Source of the DNA: Corynebacterium doosanense CAU 212 = DSM 45436
GTDB taxonomy: Bacteria; Actinomycetota; Actinomycetes; Mycobacteriales; Mycobacteriaceae
NCBI RefSeq assembly: GCF_000767055.1
Contig: NZ_CP006764.1
Coordinates: forward strand, 248,001-312,000
DNA length: 64,000 nt
Direction of reading: 5' to 3'
The notes below the pieces were generated by a model. It ran no database searches. It was not told the origin of the DNA and was given only the letters and a program-made list of their open reading frames with translations. Positions 63,471 to 64,000 of the stretch are shown piece after piece. Position 1 is the stretch's first letter. Each line of letters begins with the position of its first letter. Position numbers and translations under genes: made by a program.

Positions 63471-64000
63471 TCACGACGCCCGGGTCCGGCCGCGACCCGC
63501 CGCCCAGATGCCGCCGGCGGCCACGGCGACGATGCCGGCGAGAACGCCCGCGCCGATGCCGATCTCCCGGGCCCCGGGCATCTGGAACAGCGGAACCGGG
63601 TCCTTGAAGGTGCGGATTTCCCAGCCCTTCTCCAGTGCCGCCTTCTTCATGGCACGGTCCGGGTTGACCGCGACGGGGTTGCCCACCGCCTCGAGCATGG
63701 GGATGTCCGTGGCCGAGTCGGAGTACGCGTAGCTCGACTCCATGTCGTAGCCCCGCTCGGCGGCCAGCTTCATCATCGCCTCCGGCTTGGCCGGGCCTTT
63801 GAGGTAGGTGAGGATCTCACCGGTGAAGTGGCCGTCGACGATCTCCAGCTCGGTGGCGACGATGTCGTCGATCCCCAGTTCCTCGGCGATGGGGCGCACG
63901 AGCTGGCTGGCGGAGGCGGAGACGATGACGATGTCGTGCCCGGCACTGCGGTGGAAGCGGATCAGCTCCCGCGCCTCTGAATATATTGCCGGGGTGACCA
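63471..64000 (-). CDS. HAD-IB phosphatase, C-terminal part (5' end outside window)
   Basis: The frame remains open to the window edge. VTPAIYSEARELIRFHRSAG and DIVIVSASASQLVRPIAEEL (HAD motif II, Ser), then GPAKPEAMMKL (motif III Lys) and AYSDSATDIPMLEAVGNPVA (motif IV) are typical of the HAD-IB subfamily (SerB-like). A C-terminal membrane helix (GAGVLAGIVAVAAGGIWAA) ends the protein. The N-terminal motif I is not in the window. Homologues follow the holin-X gene in other corynebacteria. Substrate unknown. Confidence 0.85.
   Translation of the reverse strand, partial: VTPAIYSEARELIRFHRSAGHDIVIVSASASQLVRPIAEELGIDDIVATELEIVDGHFTGEILTYLKGPAKPEAMMKLAAERGYDMESSYAYSDSATDIPMLEAVGNPVAVNPDRAMKKAALEKGWEIRTFKDPVPLFQMPGAREIGIGAGVLAGIVAVAAGGIWAAGRGRTRAS

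Overview
The window is a piece of a high-G+C actinobacterial chromosome, almost certainly Corynebacterium. The gene orders aspT–hypothetical–dnaX–ybaB–recR, gatD–murT–dnaQ-like–leuA–lysC–asd, sigC–katA, a six-gene Mrp operon, ponA–whcA and glxR–nth–tlpA–nudix–marP all match the corynebacterial layout as I remember it. The LysC start for its own beta subunit, the LeuA N-terminus, WhcA and GlxR fit the same genus. I cannot name the species. No IS element, CRISPR array or rRNA was found.

Layout. 1–11.1 kb: a truncated PhzF-like gene, a TetR repressor with its operator, a frameshifted small gene, tyrA, tadA with its partner, small stress proteins, tRNA-Ser(CGA), an MmpL exporter overlapping an unusual tRNA-guanine transglycosylase, a broken surface-protein gene, a YhhQ-type queuosine-precursor transporter, a crotonase, tRNA-Ser(GGA) and the SRP RNA. 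11.1–22 kb: gluQ, aspT, a DUF4143 ATPase bracketed by duplicated double palindromes, ppc, dnaX, ybaB, recR. 22–27 kb: an accessory block between recR and gatD, with decayed hypothetical and membrane genes and a low-G+C SF2 helicase. 27–37.1 kb: gatD–murT (peptidoglycan amidation), a hicAB toxin–antitoxin pair, and an operon with a leucine leader peptide, leuA, a frameshifted aldo/keto reductase and a dnaQ-like pseudo-exonuclease; then a DMT transporter and lysC–asd. 37.1–40 kb: a cluster of secreted proteins sharing one C-terminal module, apparently expanded by a duplication that also copied the 3' end of asd. 40–51.8 kb: a YkvI-like transporter, sigC, katA, a lipoprotein gene with a stop, the mrp operon and a YhgE-like protein. 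51.8–64 kb: tRNA-Pro, a phosphoesterase, ponA, whcA, RidA, an MBL hydrolase, glxR, nth, tlpA, a Nudix hydrolase, marP, an alpha/beta hydrolase, a holin-X family protein and a truncated HAD phosphatase.

How genes work together. Tgt, the YhhQ-like transporter and GluQ lie within about 5.6 kb and would form a route from uptake of a queuosine precursor, through its insertion in tRNA, to glutamylation of tRNA-Asp; the Tgt here has lost three of four zinc ligands and has a rewritten base pocket. Peptidoglycan genes (gatD/murT, ponA, lysC/asd for diaminopimelate) and envelope genes (mmpL, marP) are well represented. Accessory and surface genes carry an unusual number of single lesions (five one-base indels in four genes, three in-frame TAG codons), while core genes are intact.
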